From CAYOFK01 sp964403185 (GTDB lineage Bacteria > Bacteroidota > Bacteroidia > Bacteroidales > VadinHA17): DNA of 12,192 nt. The first letter of the stretch is position 1; every line of letters starts with the position of its first letter. A model generated the notes under the pieces. That model did no database searches, was not told the origin of the DNA, and was given only the letters and a program-made list of their open reading frames with translations. Shown here one piece after another: positions 1-6,012 of this stretch. The DNA lies in assembly GCA_964403185.1 (NCBI GenBank), contig CAYOFK010000090.1, forward strand, positions 1 to 12,192. The letters run 5' to 3'. Both the position numbers and the translations under genes were made by a program.

Positions 1-310
1 TAACACTGGATCCAATATTATAAGTTTCTGTATTTACATCCTGATTTTTATACAGGTAGGTTGACTGGTCAAGAGAGCGGCCCCTGGAAAAAATGTGGTT
101 AAACCCCGCATTCAGGTTGGGGGCCCTGTTAATCTTTGATTGCTTCAGGGTATTTTCCTGTGTTATGGTATTGAGTTCCTGCTGTTTTACCTGGATGTTA
201 TTTTTATGGGCATACAGGATACAATCCTGAAGCGTCCAGATTTTTTTTTCCTGTCCCAGGACAGGAAAAAGAAAAATGAACAACAATACATACAATAATA
301 CTGATTTCAT
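1..310 (-). CDS. TolC-family outer membrane efflux protein, N-terminal part (runs off left edge)
   Basis: This is the first 103 codons of a gene read on the minus strand from the ATG at 308-310; the remainder lies outside the window. Residues 1-20 form a Sec signal peptide (MKSVLLYVLLFIFLFPVLGQ). After it comes the typical opening of the outer-membrane efflux protein family: W-T-L-Q-D-C near residues 25-30, then A-H-K-N-N-I-Q-V and a polar helix ending in N-R-A-P-N-L-N-A-G, which matches the first periplasmic helix and the 'P-x-L' turn into the first beta segment. Such proteins form the outer-membrane channel of RND or ABC exporters, usually encoded beside a membrane-fusion protein and a pump, which would lie to the left. 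No Shine-Dalgarno sequence is visible, as is usual in Bacteroidota, but a perfect TAnnTTTG element sits 28 bases before the start. The family call is fairly firm; the transported substrate cannot be inferred. Confidence 0.8.
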   Translation of the reverse strand, partial: MKSVLLYVLLFIFLFPVLGQEKKIWTLQDCILYAHKNNIQVKQQELNTITQENTLKQSKINRAPNLNAGFNHIFSRGRSLDQSTYLYKNQDVNTETYNIGSSV

Positions 311-653
311 TGGTTGCTGGTCTTTTTTGAAGAAATACAAAGTTATTTATTCTATCCATATTAAAAAGCTATATTTCAATATTCTGCGGCATAATTGATT
401 TGTCCAATTCCAGGGCTATTAATCCTCCATCAGTAATTAAGTAAAATGATCTCATGCCTTCTGTTGAGTCGCTTACCACTCATGAACTTAAGTATTTTTA
501 TACTCCCTGTTATCTTCGTATATTCATACATGTTTAATAACCAATAGACAAGTCTGTTCCAACTTTAAGTTGCAGTCCCGCAAAGGGACAGATTGTTGCT
601 TTTCGTATATTCGTAGCCTGGGCTTTTAGCCGGAATACAAAACCATCTTTTTC
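311..653. other. Intergenic region between divergent TolC-family and YgjP-family genes
   Basis: These 343 bases hold no convincing gene. Visible contents: the -7 element for the leftward gene (338-345); an 11-bp direct repeat TTCGTATATTC at 515-525 and 602-612; two near-consensus rightward -7 elements overlapping those repeats (TATCTTCG at 511-518 and TATATTCG at 606-613, one mismatch each); and a small perfect hairpin GTCCC-GCAAA-GGGAC at 575-589. The element at 606-613 is 40 bases ahead of the ATG at 654 and is the best promoter guess for the metallopeptidase gene. A 36-codon minus-strand reading frame at 369-479 was considered and not accepted. Confidence 0.5.
338..345 (-). promoter_or_regulatory. 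Bacteroidota-type -7 element (TAACTTTG) for the TolC-family gene
   Basis: Read on the minus strand this is TAACTTTG, an exact match to the Bacteroidota primary-sigma -7 consensus TAnnTTTG. It lies 28 bases before the ATG, giving a leader of about 20 nt. No convincing -33 TTTG was found at the expected spacing, so only the -7 half is supported. Confidence 0.5.
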
Positions 654-1373
654 ATGCAAAAACAAATCCATATACAAGGTATTGGGAAAATCCAAATTCG
701 TAAAAGTAATAAGGCCCGGCGCATATCTTTAAGGATCCGGCCCGGGTATCCTGCCGAGGTCATTCTTCCCACATGGGAATCATTCCACCAGGGAGAACGT
801 TTTGCAAAAAAGAAAAAGGACTGGATCCTGAAACATTATAATAGAAATAAAAACAATGTCCGGCCGGCTTTAAATAATCAATCCATATTAAAAACAGCTC
901 ATAAAGACTTCCGGCTGATATTTTCAGCTCATGAATCTGACTTTTCATTAATACGTATCAGCGATCATGCCATACATATCAGGTATAAAAAGGGTTTGGA
1001 AATTGAATCCCCGGAAATCAGGAATGTTGCAGAAACAGGGATCCTGATGGCCCTGAAACTGGAAGCCCGGAAGTATCTGCCGTCCCGCCTGCATGAACTG
1101 GCATACCAATTCGGATACAGCTACCGGCAATTGTTCCTTAAGAATCAGAAAACCTTATGGGGAAGTTGCTCGGCACAAAACAACATCAATCTGAATATCC
1201 AGATAATGCGCCTTCCGGTCCACCTCATTGATTACATCCTGGTACATGAACTGGTCCATACCAAACATAAAAATCACGGGAATAAATTCTGGGACGAATT
1301 GGATGCTTGTGTTGAAAATGCCCATGCCCTGGCCAGAGAGCTCAGAAAACACAGAATCTTCCTGTCTGCATGA
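654..1373 (+). CDS. YgjP-like (DUF45) zinc metallopeptidase
   Basis: A 239-residue cytosolic protein with no signal peptide or membrane segment. The C-terminal third carries the family signature: L-W-G-S-C at residues 158-162, then a zinc-protease site H-E-L-V-H at 198-202 followed by N-H-G-N-K-F-W at 207-213. His198, His202 and His208 are the expected zinc ligands and Glu199 the catalytic base. The N-terminal part is basic (K-A-R-R-I-S-L-R-I), as in the COG1451/YgjP family, where the 'R-R-I-S-L-R-I' strand and the 'K-K-K-D-W-I' segment (53-58) are characteristic; overall length is normal. Physiological substrates of this family are poorly known. The ATG at 654 is the natural start, with a near-consensus -7 element (606-613) 40 bases upstream. 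The next gene starts 67 bases downstream, but the functions do not suggest a shared pathway. Family call confident; role unknown. Confidence 0.88.
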   Translation: MQKQIHIQGIGKIQIRKSNKARRISLRIRPGYPAEVILPTWESFHQGERFAKKKKDWILKHYNRNKNNVRPALNNQSILKTAHKDFRLIFSAHESDFSLIRISDHAIHIRYKKGLEIESPEIRNVAETGILMALKLEARKYLPSRLHELAYQFGYSYRQLFLKNQKTLWGSCSAQNNINLNIQIMRLPVHLIDYILVHELVHTKHKNHGNKFWDELDACVENAHALARELRKHRIFLSA

Positions 1374-1440
1374 TGGATACAGTAACCTTTTCTTCCGGAT
1401 TTTCGTTCATGATAATACAATCCACCGGAGACCATAAGAT

Positions 1441-2772
1441 GTGAAAACCTTTATTACCATCATATCACTCCTGAGCCTAAATTTGACAGCAGTATCCCAG
1501 GCCAATTTCCGGAACCTGAATCCCCGGTCCGCAATGTATGAGGATAGTATTCCCAATCCATATCCCCAAAAAACAGATGCAACCGGAAAATCACCTTTCA
1601 CAAAACTCGACTCTGTGTATTATTACGACTGGATCTCCGGAACCAACTGGCAGCAGCAACAAAGTGACCTGCACTATTATGATGCACTGATCAATGACAG
1701 TTTAATAATCATCCGCGCATGGTCATCCGTGAGTGGATTGTGGGTTGATCAGATCCGGTATGAAAGAAGCTTTAACTTCCAGGGTCAAATACTTGAACAG
1801 GTGCGGAAGATCCGGAATGGTGGGTGGACAAACCACATAAAAACTTCCTATACCTATAAAACAAATGGCTGGCTTGACCATTACCTTGTGCAACTATGGA
1901 ACCAGGGAACCCAAAGCTGGAACGATCTGATCAGGTACAGTTATAACTTTGATAATGAGGGGAATTGGATATATTATTTAAGACAAAACTGGAACCAGGA
2001 CAGTTTAAAATGGCTGAATGTTTACAGGTTTGATTACACTTATGTGAATGGATTGAAAACGGAGTTTATCAGGCGCGACTGGAAAACGGATGTTTATGAT
2101 TGGGAAAACAACAACCGGTTTTTATACAGTTATGTTGGGAGCTTTTTAAAGCAGGAGTTTGGTGAAGTATGGGACCGGGACAGTTCAAAGTGGGATCCAA
2201 ACACCCTCATTGATTACCTCAGGGATTTGGATGGCAATATTACCGATAAGACTTACCAGGCCAGGAATGCCCAAGGCTGGTATAACACTGTAACTTATTC
2301 ATACGAATACAATTCACAGCAGCTAAATACAGGCATCAACTACTATACCTGGGATACTGAATCTCTGGTCTGGAAAGAAAATGCCCGGTACGAATACGAT
2401 TATAACGGCTATGGCGACCTGATCCTGGAAGTTTGGAAACTTTGGGATGCTGCGGGGACGGCCTGGGAAAATGATTACCGGATTGAATATTACCATTCGT
2501 CAACTGATGTTGCTTTAACAACCAATGCCTTCTCAAACCGGATCAGCATCTATCCCAATCCTGTCCGGGAAACGTTTTTTATCAGTTTTGACAGGGAGCC
2601 CGGACATTCCATCGCGATAGAGATCATGGACGGCCTTGGAAGAATAGTCTATACCGGAAAACTCGAGCAGAGGGTCACCAGCATCAGTAATTTCCGAGCA
2701 CCCCGGGGGATCTACCTGCTGCGCATCTACTCCGGTGCACAGGGCGCCATTATGAAAATTCTGAAACTGTAA
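1441..2772 (+). CDS. Secreted T9SS cargo protein with Trp-pair repeats and C-terminal type A sorting domain
   Basis: This is a 443-residue exported protein. Residues 1-20 are a Sec signal peptide (hydrophobic I-T-I-I-S-L-L-S-L-N-L, cleavage near S-Q-A). Residues about 355-443 form a T9SS type A sorting domain: I-S-I-Y-P-N-P-V at 368-375, then I-M-D-G-L-G-R-I-V-Y, and R-G-I-Y-L-L-R-I-Y followed by a terminal K-I-L-K-L. Between them lie about ten tandem units of roughly 30 residues, each with two tryptophans six or seven apart (W64/W70, W94/W101, W153/W160, W184/W191, W214/W221, W244/W251, W304/W311, W335/W342) followed by an N-x-x-R-Y-x-Y-x-Y type strand; two units keep only the second Trp (W129, W280). 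The pattern suggests a beta-rich, surface-exposed repeat domain. The start is GTG at 1441, since an in-frame TAA lies at 1435-1437. The protein is expected to cross the outer membrane by T9SS and be anchored or released; ligand unknown. Confidence 0.85.
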   Translation: MKTFITIISLLSLNLTAVSQANFRNLNPRSAMYEDSIPNPYPQKTDATGKSPFTKLDSVYYYDWISGTNWQQQQSDLHYYDALINDSLIIIRAWSSVSGLWVDQIRYERSFNFQGQILEQVRKIRNGGWTNHIKTSYTYKTNGWLDHYLVQLWNQGTQSWNDLIRYSYNFDNEGNWIYYLRQNWNQDSLKWLNVYRFDYTYVNGLKTEFIRRDWKTDVYDWENNNRFLYSYVGSFLKQEFGEVWDRDSSKWDPNTLIDYLRDLDGNITDKTYQARNAQGWYNTVTYSYEYNSQQLNTGINYYTWDTESLVWKENARYEYDYNGYGDLILEVWKLWDAAGTAWENDYRIEYYHSSTDVALTTNAFSNRISIYPNPVRETFFISFDREPGHSIAIEIMDGLGRIVYTGKLEQRVTSISNFRAPRGIYLLRIYSGAQGAIMKILKL

Positions 2773-2784
2773 AACTCCCGGGCT

Positions 2785-3654
2785 TTATGTATGGAAGGCC
2801 GAGTTCACAAAATGATCCCTTAAGATCTTATGCAGGGCTTCCACATATTCCTGTGATTTCTTTTTGCCGAAAATTTTTTCAAACTTGGTCCTGAGGAAGT
2901 CCTTAATGCCTTCCTCCCATTCAAACCATGACAGCACGGAAATCTTTCCTGGTTCCTTTTTCTCAAAAGTACGGCGTATGATCTTTATCTGTGTTTGAAA
3001 TGCCATAAAGGCTTTAATAAGAGTTTTTAAATCCCCTGAAAAATAATTTTCAACAAGCTTCAGATCATGTGGCATCACCTCATAGGTCATTTCATAAAAA
3101 TCGCGAAACTGATTGTCCCAATTGATGTGATGAATAAAATAATTGGACACCTGGAACGTGTCCCGGCTTTTCTTTGGCTCAATGCTCCGTGCAAAGATAC
3201 CCTTTAGCTCCGTCCTGTATTTTTCCTTAATGGCATCATCAAGAATGTATCCGACCTCTGTAGTGAAGTCGGCATATTCCCAGGTAAAATTCCGGGCTGT
3301 AAAATTTTCCGGGTTAAATGGTTGATGAAATGCAATGATGCGTTTAACGAAGTCCGCCTCATCCATCAGGAGGTCATAGATCGGATACAGTTTTTCTTTT
3401 TCAATCTTTCTGAAGATCTTTTCAGAAAAGTAGCCTTGTAAAACATTCCTTGAAATATTGTTGTTGTTTTCAAAAAGTTTTTTTACGTCCCTGGAATATA
3501 ATTTAACATAATCGGCTATTTTACTGCGAACGTTAATGGATTTTTCAAAAAACACAATGCTGAGTTCAAGGGGGTAAAAATATTCGGACCCCACAGAATG
3601 CACCTGATTGGATTGGTTTAAATAATGACGGATCTTTAAATTTTCAGTTATCAT
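2785..3654 (-). CDS. Uncharacterised 289-aa cytosolic protein
   Basis: I do not recognise this protein. It is read leftward from the ATG at 3652-3654 and ends 12 bases from the convergent T9SS cargo gene. It has no signal peptide and no membrane segment; composition is rich in Lys, Glu, Phe and Tyr, with long predicted amphipathic helices, suggesting a soluble all-alpha or mostly alpha protein. Local features include a poly-Asn stretch N-N-N-N near residue 63, a central aromatic-rich segment with H-H-I-N-W-D (about residues 172-177), and a C-terminal helical region with S-W-F-E-W-E-E and F-G-K-K-K-S. No HExxH, Walker, helix-turn-helix or nuclease motif could be seen. Normal codon structure over 870 bases and a typical start make it a real gene. 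Its divergent partner across an inverted repeat is fructose-bisphosphate aldolase, which may be chance. Confidence 0.75.
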   Translation of the reverse strand: MITENLKIRHYLNQSNQVHSVGSEYFYPLELSIVFFEKSINVRSKIADYVKLYSRDVKKLFENNNNISRNVLQGYFSEKIFRKIEKEKLYPIYDLLMDEADFVKRIIAFHQPFNPENFTARNFTWEYADFTTEVGYILDDAIKEKYRTELKGIFARSIEPKKSRDTFQVSNYFIHHINWDNQFRDFYEMTYEVMPHDLKLVENYFSGDLKTLIKAFMAFQTQIKIIRRTFEKKEPGKISVLSWFEWEEGIKDFLRTKFEKIFGKKKSQEYVEALHKILRDHFVNSAFHT

Positions 3655-3728
3655 TTCCTTGCCTTTCCTGCCTGGATAAAAGGATCAACAAAATACAAAA
3701 AGTCACTGACTTATCAAATCAGAACGAT

Positions 3729-3760
3729 TGGTATTCGATAGTAATTCTATTGAAATACCA
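3729..3760. repeat. Imperfect inverted repeat (hairpin or operator) in the divergent spacer before fba
   Basis: TGGTATTCGATAG (3729-3741) and CTATTGAAATACCA (3747-3760) are inverted copies separated by the 5-base loop TAATT. Pairing covers about 13 positions with one G-T wobble and one unpaired A. No T-tract follows, so it does not look like a terminator. It lies 75 bases before the leftward start and 123 bases before the fba start, a position suited to a regulator-binding site or an mRNA leader structure. Confidence 0.5.
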
Positions 3761-3813
3761 TTGATTAAAAGGAAAAAGGCCGGATTAAGACCATGAAACA
3801 GCTCCCTTTTATA

Positions 3814-3821
3814 TATCTTTA
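3814..3821 (+). promoter_or_regulatory. Near-consensus -7 element (TATCTTTA) before fba
   Basis: TATCTTTA differs from the Bacteroidota TAnnTTTG consensus only at the last base. It lies about 60 bases ahead of the ATG at 3883. No -33 TTTG could be identified at the usual spacing, so the assignment is tentative. Confidence 0.3.
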
Positions 3822-3882
3822 CAGCCCCAGATCATCCCAATAAAGTGGATTGACATCAATACTAACATTAAAACCAAACATC

Positions 3883-4947
3883 ATGAAATTCAGATCCGGA
3901 GTGCTTTTTGGTGATGAGGTAAAAGCACTTTTTGACTACGCGAATGAGAACAATTTTGCCATTCCTGCTGTGAATGTGGTTGGAACCAATTCTGTGAATG
4001 CTGTTTTGGAAACAGCCCGGGAAGTCAATTCACCGGTTGTTATCCAATTTTCAAACGGCGGCGCCGTATTTTTTGGCGGGAAAGGACTTTCCAATGAGAA
4101 TCAGGAGGCTGCCATTGCCGGAGCCATTTCCGGAGCCTATCATGTTCATAACATGGCTGAGTATTATGGGGTATCTGTTGTATTGCATACCGACCACGCT
4201 GCAAAAAAACTGTTGCCATGGATCGACGGTCTTATCGGAGCAAGTGAAGACCTGTATAAAAACTCCGGTTCCCCCTTATATAGCTCACACATGTTGGATC
4301 TGTCTGAAGAATCTCTTGAAGAGAATATTGAAATATGTAAAACCTACCTTGCCCGCATGAGTAAGGTGGGCATAACCCTTGAAATTGAACTTGGTGTTAC
4401 CGGTGGCGAAGAAGACGGCGTGGATAATACCGAAATTGAAAGTTCCCGCCTCTATACCCAGCCCGAAGAAGTTGCCACGGCCTATGAGGCATTATCGGGC
4501 ATCAGTGAGGCCTTTACTATTGCGGCTTCTTTTGGGAATGTTCACGGAGTTTACAAGCCCGGGAATGTGGAGCTTAGGCCCATAATTCTTAAAAACTCGC
4601 AAAAATACATCCGGGAAAAATTCAATACCGGGAAAAATCCCGTGAATTTTGTATTTCATGGCGGTTCAGGTTCAGAAAAACACCTCATCAAAGAGGCTAT
4701 TGATTACGGTGTGATCAAGATGAACCTGGATACGGATATGCAATGGGCTTTCTGGGATGGGGTGCGCAGCTATTATGAAGATAAAAAAGCGTATTTGCAG
4801 AGACAGATTGGCAATCCTGATGGGGAAGACAAACCAAATAAAAAGTTTTATGATCCCCGGGCCTGGTTGCGTAAAGGTGAAGAGCAATTTATTGTCCGCT
4901 TAAAAGAAGCTTTCGAAGATCTGAATGCCATTAACCGGAATGCTTAG
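3883..4947 (+). CDS. fbaA: Class II fructose-bisphosphate aldolase
   Basis: This gene encodes the zinc-dependent aldolase that reversibly splits fructose 1,6-bisphosphate into dihydroxyacetone phosphate and glyceraldehyde 3-phosphate in glycolysis and gluconeogenesis. From the ATG at 3883 it is 354 residues, close to the E. coli-type (class IIA) enzyme, which it resembles throughout. Key residues are present: L-H-T-D-H at 101-105 (catalytic Asp104 and zinc ligand His105), the L-E-I-E-L-G-V-T-G-G-E-E-D-G-V segment (166-180) with the metal-site Glu, G-N-V-H-G-V-Y-K-P-G-N (218-228) with zinc ligand His221, F-H-G-G-S-G-S (258-264) with zinc ligand His259 and the phosphate-binding loop, and N-L-D-T-D (281-285). 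The frame can be extended upstream to a TTG at 3850, but the family start fits M-K-F-R-S-G at 3883 better. TATCTTTA (3814-3821), one mismatch from the -7 consensus, may drive it. No defects are visible. Confidence 0.97.
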   Translation: MKFRSGVLFGDEVKALFDYANENNFAIPAVNVVGTNSVNAVLETAREVNSPVVIQFSNGGAVFFGGKGLSNENQEAAIAGAISGAYHVHNMAEYYGVSVVLHTDHAAKKLLPWIDGLIGASEDLYKNSGSPLYSSHMLDLSEESLEENIEICKTYLARMSKVGITLEIELGVTGGEEDGVDNTEIESSRLYTQPEEVATAYEALSGISEAFTIAASFGNVHGVYKPGNVELRPIILKNSQKYIREKFNTGKNPVNFVFHGGSGSEKHLIKEAIDYGVIKMNLDTDMQWAFWDGVRSYYEDKKAYLQRQIGNPDGEDKPNKKFYDPRAWLRKGEEQFIVRLKEAFEDLNAINRNA

Positions 4948-4965
4948 GGATTTGAAATCCCGGAG

Positions 4966-5214
4966 CTTTGTATTCATCTCGCCGGACTCGAGAATCTGGG
5001 AATTGCCCAAAAAAGACGTATTGGTTATATAAAATCCCTGGAAGATCATAATATTCCTGTCAATCCCGGTTATATTGTAAAATGTGATACCATTCAAGAT
5101 GCCCAAACCGTAATACCCGGATTCCTTAGAAATCCCGACCAGCCTGACGGGTTTTTTGCAGTCAACGATCTTACCGCAGATAGAACTCCACCACTATCAT
5201 ACTATTTAATTTAG
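4966..5214 (+). pseudogene. Decayed internal fragment of a LacI/GalR-family transcriptional regulator
   Basis: The bases after the aldolase stop translate, in one frame, to a recognisable middle piece of the sugar-binding domain of LacI-family regulators: L-A-G-L-E-N-L (usual form A-G-P-E-N), R-R-I-G-Y-I-K-S-L (usual R-x-x-G-Y-x-x-A-L), H-N-I-P-V-N-P-G-Y-I-V, and P-D-G-F-F-A-V-N-D-L-T-A (usual P-D-A-I-F-A-V-N-D). These occur in the right order and spacing. The N-terminal helix-turn-helix and the C-terminal third are missing, no ATG, GTG or TTG precedes the similarity in frame, and resemblance stops after T-A-D near 5178 before a stop at 5212-5214. About 80 of a usual 340 residues remain. By chance the aldolase TAG is in the same frame. 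I read this as a gene remnant; it cannot bind DNA. A former link to sugar regulation near fba is only inference. Confidence 0.75.
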
Positions 5215-5246
5215 AACTTATAAACGTAAATAAATCCGAAGTGCAT

Positions 5247-5552
5247 ATGAATGGCGCCCACAAGGCCTGGAAGCAAATTCCCCTTTCACGCGACGATGGA
5301 GCCCCGTTGTTTGCATACAGGGTGTTTACTGTGGAACCCGGTGGTTATACGCCATATCACCAGCATGATTATGAACATATGAATTTCATCATTGAAGGAG
5401 AAGGGGCCCTAGTTAATGAAAACGGGGAAGAACAGCCCATCTCTGCAGGTGATTTTGCCCTGGTTCTTCCCAATGAAAAACACCAGTACAGGAATACATC
5501 AGCCGACAAATCCTTTGTAATGATCTGTGGAGTGCCGAAAGAGTTTGAATAA
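5247..5552 (+). CDS. Small cupin-domain protein
   Basis: From the ATG at 5247 this is a 101-residue single-domain cupin. Both conserved cupin motifs are visible: motif 1 runs G-G-Y-T-P-Y-H-Q-H-D-Y-E-H-M-N-F with the H-x-H and downstream Glu metal ligands, ending G-E-G, and motif 2 runs A-G-D-F-A-L-V-L-P-N-E-K-H-Q-Y-R-N with the fourth His. All four expected metal ligands are therefore kept, so a metal-binding beta-barrel is likely. Such small cupins include isomerases, dioxygenases and sugar- or ligand-sensing proteins; the sequence alone does not choose between them. A GTG at 5241 (G-T-G-C-A-T) could be the start two codons earlier, but the ATG is preferred. It follows the LacI remnant by 32 bases and is not in an obvious operon. 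There is no signal peptide, so it should be cytosolic. Confidence 0.87.
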   Translation: MNGAHKAWKQIPLSRDDGAPLFAYRVFTVEPGGYTPYHQHDYEHMNFIIEGEGALVNENGEEQPISAGDFALVLPNEKHQYRNTSADKSFVMICGVPKEFE

Positions 5553-5584
5553 TTGAAGTGCCTTTTATGAATTAGGAAATTTTT

Positions 5585-5592
5585 TATCTTTG
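5585..5592 (+). promoter_or_regulatory. Consensus -7 element (TATCTTTG) for the ribbon-helix-helix gene
   Basis: TATCTTTG is an exact match to the Bacteroidota TAnnTTTG element, preceded by a T-rich tract. Transcription should begin a few bases after it, which rules out the TTG at 5590-5592 as a translation start and helps place the real start of the following gene downstream. Confidence 0.6.
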
Positions 5593-5649
5593 ATCCCTGA
5601 CAACCGGTCCGCCAAGTGGTGCGGACTACCTCTGAAAGACTCTGGATCA

Positions 5650-5895
5650 TTGAGACGCGTAAAAAAGAAAGAAGAGAAGCTGATCAGGAACAACCGGCAG
5701 ACCATCATGCTGAACCGGAGGGAAATGAACGCCCTGAAAGCCTTTTGCGAACGCTATAAGATCAAAAACCGGTCAAAATTCATGAGGGAAGCCATCATTA
5801 CAACCATCCTCAAAAAATTCGATGAAGACTATCCCAGCCTGTTTGATGACGGCGAACCCAGCTTGTTTGCAGTGCAGGAAAAGACAGGGAGTTAA
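5650..5895 (+). CDS. Ribbon-helix-helix-like protein, conserved in Bacteroidota
   Basis: An 81-residue basic protein when started at the TTG at 5650 (M-R-R-V-K-K-K-E-E-K). The sequence R-N-N-R-Q-T-I-M-L gives the single beta strand of a ribbon-helix-helix fold, N-R-R-E-M-N-A-L-K-A-F-C-E-R-Y is helix A, and N-R-S-K-F-M-R-E-A-I-I-T-T-I-L-K-K-F is helix B, where S-K-F-x-R-E is the usual helix-B start. An acidic tail, D-E-D-Y-P-S-L-F-D-D, follows. It resembles a small protein I recall as widespread in Bacteroidota; as such it probably binds DNA as a dimer, but targets are unknown. The reading frame stays open back to 5590, yet the consensus -7 element at 5585-5592 means the mRNA begins after that point, and the family N-terminus fits the 5650 TTG. 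There is no toxin partner visible, though an assembly gap begins six bases after the stop. Confidence 0.72.
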   Translation: MRRVKKKEEKLIRNNRQTIMLNRREMNALKAFCERYKIKNRSKFMREAIITTILKKFDEDYPSLFDDGEPSLFAVQEKTGS

Positions 5896-5901
5896 AGGAA
5901 C

Positions 5902-6001
5902 NNNNNNNNNNNNNNNNNNNNNNNNNNNNNNNNNNNNNNNNNNNNNNNNNNNNNNNNNNNNNNNNNNNNNNNNNNNNNNNNNNNNNNNNNNNNNNNNNNN
6001 N
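5902..6001. other. Assembly gap (100 N)
   Basis: Exactly 100 consecutive N, the conventional placeholder for a scaffold join of unknown length. The genes on either side converge on it, so it may hide a terminator, extra genes or a misjoin. The order of the two flanks should not be taken as proven. Confidence 0.99.
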
Positions 6002-6012
6002 TGGGATTAAAC

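Noticed and set aside
369..479. A 36-codon minus-strand reading frame starting with GTG in the 311-653 spacer.
   Set aside because: It begins right after an in-frame stop, has no promoter or start context and no recognisable motif; a chance frame cannot be excluded.
3850..3882. Eleven-codon N-terminal extension of the aldolase from a TTG start.
   Set aside because: The family N-terminus fits the ATG at 3883, and the extension is not conserved in the enzymes I can recall.
5590..5649. Twenty-codon N-terminal extension of the ribbon-helix-helix protein from a TTG.
   Set aside because: The TTG is part of a consensus -7 element, so it would lie upstream of the transcript.
5590..5901. Toxin-antitoxin system with the ribbon-helix-helix protein as antitoxin.
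   Set aside because: No toxin gene is adjacent on the visible side; the cupin upstream is not a toxin family, and the other side is an assembly gap.
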